Source of the DNA: Caldifarciminota bacterium
GTDB lineage: Bacteria; Hydrothermota; Hydrothermia; UBA1063; CAJXJZ01
Direction: 5' to 3'
Length of the DNA stretch: 9,288 nucleotides
Assembly (NCBI GenBank): GCA_027033555.1
Contig: JALVLE010000282.1
Location: 1-9,288, forward strand
The position numbers and the translations under genes were made by a program. Below are positions 7,131 to 9,288 of the stretch, piece by piece (position 1 is the first letter of the stretch; each line of letters begins with the position of its first letter). A model generated the notes under the pieces. The model had not been told where the DNA came from and ran no database searches. It was given only the letters and a program-made list of their open reading frames with translations.

Positions 7131-7847
7131 ATGGGCTGGGAACTTGTTGAAAATAAGAGCACATATCTTGAGTACAAAGACCCGGAAAAGGTTTTCAAAA
7201 TCATAGTCTCAACAAAACTATCCATAGGTCTTAAAGAACACATTGGATACGATTACATAAAAAGTCTAAAGCAGGTACATTCTGCTAAAGTGTACATAGT
7301 AGATAGCGCAACAGAAGCTCATAAAATGGAAGGGGACGGTCTTATCACCAAAGAAAGGGGACTATTTATTGGAGTACAGGTGGCGGATTGCTATCCCGTG
7401 TTCTTGCTTGATTATAGTCAGCCTGCACTGGGTGTTTTACATGTGGGATGGAGAGGGGCAAAAGAGGGTATTATTGCCCATGCAGTAAATAAACTGGTAA
7501 GAGAGTTGAGAAGCGACCCAGATTCTATACATGCTGTAATCGGACCGGGAATATGCGTGTACCATTACGAGGTAGGAGAAGAATTTAGAGAATACATGAA
7601 ATTCCAGCCATTTTTAAAAGAAATAGACGGTAAATTACATCTTGATTTGCACGAGTTCATTAAAAGTGAATTGAGAGACAACGACATATATAACATTGTT
7701 GAGTCCCCATTTTGCACCTATGAGAGAGAGGATTTATTCTGGTCAAAACGAAGAGACGGGAAAATTCTTGGAGAAATGTGGGCTTTTGGCAAAATAATTG
7801 AGTTTAATACAAACATACCAGTTTTGGGTAGCCTTATTCCTTTATAA
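7131..7847 (+). CDS. pgeF: Laccase-domain purine nucleoside phosphorylase (YfiH/YlmD family)
   Basis: Member of the PF02578 family, formerly called polyphenol oxidase or laccase-like, and shown in studied members to act on purine nucleosides (phosphorolysis, some deamination); E. coli YfiH/PgeF has also been linked to correcting cell-wall precursors. The 238 residues carry the three metal-ligand positions: His50 (KQVHS), Cys87 (QVADCYP) and His104 (LHVGWRG). EGDGLIT, VIGPGICVYHYEVG and the C-terminal FCTYEREDLFWSKRRDG block are also present. The N-terminus is somewhat short and lacks the common G-F-T-T-R-x-G-G motif (IIVSTKLSIG instead). GGGAG (7122-7126) precedes the ATG, which begins one base after the prmC stop. 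Function is assigned by family, not tested here. Confidence 0.92.
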   Translation: MGWELVENKSTYLEYKDPEKVFKIIVSTKLSIGLKEHIGYDYIKSLKQVHSAKVYIVDSATEAHKMEGDGLITKERGLFIGVQVADCYPVFLLDYSQPALGVLHVGWRGAKEGIIAHAVNKLVRELRSDPDSIHAVIGPGICVYHYEVGEEFREYMKFQPFLKEIDGKLHLDLHEFIKSELRDNDIYNIVESPFCTYEREDLFWSKRRDGKILGEMWAFGKIIEFNTNIPVLGSLIPL

Positions 7848-7853
7848 CGCAGA

Positions 7854-7860
7854 AAGGAGG
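7854..7860 (+). promoter_or_regulatory. Strong ribosome-binding site fixing the lipoprotein start
   Basis: AAGGAGG lies six bases before the ATG at 7867. It decides for this ATG over the in-frame TTG at 7798, which would lie inside pgeF and put 23 residues before the signal sequence. Confidence 0.85.
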
Positions 7861-7866
7861 GAAATT

Positions 7867-8649
7867 ATGAAAAAGACAAAAGGGATATTGATTTTGGTAC
7901 TTGTATCCTTGTTTTTTCTGTTTTCCTGTGATCGTATTTCGCTTGAAAAATATACAGTGAGCGCCACTGTCGTAAAAAATCACAATGGAGAGTATGATGT
8001 TGCCAATGTTGTAATTGGAAAGGTACACGTGGATATACCGATTTATGTTGATAACTATTACGACCCGGATTCTGCAATTCTACCTGCACGTGCAGAGCCA
8101 GTAAAAGATGCTGTGGTAAAAATTGGCTCTATTTCTATCCCTATGACTGGTGCCGGGATATATACGAAACGAGACATGCATCTGGAATATAAGCGCTCGT
8201 ATCCTTTATCAATTACCGTTGGTGATACCTTTCACATGAGCTCTGAAGCAGTCGTACCAGACAGTTTCAGCATAATTACTCCATCAAACGGTGATACTAT
8301 GGACATACATGGTGTGGAGGTGACGTGGCATAAAAGTGATTCAGCCAATTTTTATATTGTATATGTGGATTATTCTGAGGATACTGCCGCTGAGGTAAAT
8401 GGATACGAAAACGTTGTGAAAGACACAAGCGTCCTACTGCCCGATTCCTGCTTTACCAATCTTGATGGAAATATAGTAGAAGGCTCTTACATAGTGAAGG
8501 TAATTGCTGTAAATGGAGCATGGAAACGCGGTGTGCTCTCTTTTATACTGGGTGGAGGCAATATAGATGGAGCCTGGGGTACTTATGCCATAATGACACC
8601 ATCAACCAATACTGTAAGATTTTTTGTGAAAAATACTAAGAGAAAATGA
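7867..8649 (+). CDS. Predicted lipoprotein of unknown function
   Basis: The 260-residue protein begins with a clear lipoprotein signal: positively charged MKKTKG, a hydrophobic core to about residue 19, and a lipobox-like L-F-S-C with Cys21. The Phe at -2 is unusual, but the overall shape is convincing. The mature protein is beta-rich. Residues about 74-135 (PVKDAVVKIG ... YPLSITVGDTFHMSSEAVVPDSF) recall carbohydrate-binding or transthyretin-like modules of outer-membrane lipoproteins such as DUF4249; this is only a resemblance. Residues about 148-225 (VEVTWHKSDSANFYIVYV and on) look fibronectin-III-like. The location is periplasmic or outer-membrane. The stop overlaps the next ATG (ATGA), implying coupled translation and perhaps joint work with that protein. 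I see no catalytic motif. Confidence 0.88.
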   Translation: MKKTKGILILVLVSLFFLFSCDRISLEKYTVSATVVKNHNGEYDVANVVIGKVHVDIPIYVDNYYDPDSAILPARAEPVKDAVVKIGSISIPMTGAGIYTKRDMHLEYKRSYPLSITVGDTFHMSSEAVVPDSFSIITPSNGDTMDIHGVEVTWHKSDSANFYIVYVDYSEDTAAEVNGYENVVKDTSVLLPDSCFTNLDGNIVEGSYIVKVIAVNGAWKRGVLSFILGGGNIDGAWGTYAIMTPSTNTVRFFVKNTKRK

Positions 8650-9288
8650 AAAAAGTTTTGGCAGGTATTTTGCTTCTGGCTATTTTCCTTACAGACACCT
8701 TGCAAGCTAAGCAAGGTAAAAAAAGAAATCTTGGGATCTATATGGCCTCAGAGGCCGCAGAGGGACTATTTCTCTATTCCTGGATGGTGCCTCTTGCATT
8801 AAAAGTTCAGAATAATGATGATGCCTTTGCAGAAATTCTATTCATAACACCAATCACATGGGTAGGACTTGCGTATCTAAACTCCACATTTGCTCCTGAA
8901 ATTACGAATAGCATGGTACTATCTTCTTTATACGGAGCTACCTCAGGCGCAGTTCAGGGAGCACTCTCAGGTGATAGGGATACGAGATGGAGATTCGGCT
9001 TTCTTTTAAGTGCTTTGGAGAATTTCGGAAATTTTCACCTCTTTGGTACACTTCATCTCAACACAGCCACTGTGGAAAGATGGAGAAACTTTGCTGAACT
9101 TGGAATGTTCCATGTTTATCTGTTTGATAACCTGAAGGGAGATTATGCGCCTCTTTATGGGTTAGTTTCAGTGCTGGAATCATATGGTAGCATCCCTATT
9201 TTTATGAAAGACATACACGCCACATGGGGAGATGCTTTTTTTGAAAACATATCCACTTTTACTATATTTAAGTCCGTGTGGCTTATAT
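8646..9288 (+). CDS. Exported, partly hydrophobic protein of unknown function (partial, cut by right edge)
   Basis: An ATG at 8646 overlaps the lipoprotein stop and opens a frame with no stop through the last base (214 codons plus one base). It begins with an apparent signal peptide: MKK, a hydrophobic core (LAGILLLAIFL) and a possible cleavage after LQA at about residue 21. The next part has several hydrophobic stretches (about 42-55, 62-80 and 89-108), which could be membrane segments or amphipathic strands. After about 110 it is rich in aromatic residues (FGFLLSALENFGNFHLFG). I do not recognise the family. Only a weak AAGAG lies before the start, so translation probably relies on coupling. 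The gene is not broken within the window; its end is outside. Confidence 0.82.
   Translation, partial: MKKVLAGILLLAIFLTDTLQAKQGKKRNLGIYMASEAAEGLFLYSWMVPLALKVQNNDDAFAEILFITPITWVGLAYLNSTFAPEITNSMVLSSLYGATSGAVQGALSGDRDTRWRFGFLLSALENFGNFHLFGTLHLNTATVERWRNFAELGMFHVYLFDNLKGDYAPLYGLVSVLESYGSIPIFMKDIHATWGDAFFENISTFTIFKSVWLI

Noticed and set aside
7798..7866. Upstream TTG start for the lipoprotein
   Set aside because: It lies inside pgeF, lacks a ribosome site and would bury the lipoprotein signal; ATG 7867 has AAGGAGG at ideal spacing.
1..9288. CRISPR arrays, tRNA or rRNA genes, insertion-sequence ends, integrase or attachment sites
   Set aside because: Looked for on both strands; no regularly spaced repeats, cloverleaf-like sequence, transposase or flanking inverted repeats were seen.

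Overview
The window is an A/T-rich, gene-dense, single-direction bacterial region. It contains seven complete plus-strand genes, one gene cut by the right edge, and only about 145 bases of non-genic sequence at the left edge. The lineage cannot be fixed from one window. A gingipain-type (C25) protease carrying FG-GAP repeats and a C-terminal type IX secretion (T9SS) sorting domain, together with a lipoprotein signal, points to a diderm of the FCB superphylum or a neighbouring candidate lineage such as Cloacimonadota or WOR-3. That placement is inference.

Layout. Bases 1-145 hold a terminator-like hairpin and a probable promoter; a short open frame on the minus strand also runs off the left edge. 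A first tight unit follows: tpiA (triosephosphate isomerase), secG (preprotein channel subunit) and rplU (ribosomal protein L21), 11 bases apart and then overlapping by one base. Next comes a large exported protease of about 1,220 residues, then prfA (release factor 1), prmC (the methyltransferase that modifies the GGQ glutamine of release factors), pgeF (purine nucleoside phosphorylase/laccase-domain protein), a lipoprotein of unknown function and an exported, partly hydrophobic protein of unknown function. From the protease onward every junction overlaps or is at most about 20 bases, so these genes probably share a transcript and several look translationally coupled. prfA and prmC are a functional pair.

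The most unusual place is the rplU/protease junction. A strong Shine-Dalgarno sequence lies at the usual distance from an ATA codon that opens the protease frame with a short signal-peptide-like sequence; the first conventional start is a TTG 30 bases later with no ribosome site. About 40 bases inside this frame sits a perfect 9-bp hairpin followed by a T-run, a textbook intrinsic terminator placed within coding sequence. A perfect TATAAT lies just upstream, in the end of rplU. The junction could therefore be a terminator for the tpiA-secG-rplU unit, an attenuator of the protease-prfA unit controlled by its own weak translation, or both. A second notable point is that tpiA appears to lack any ribosome-binding site and may be leaderless.
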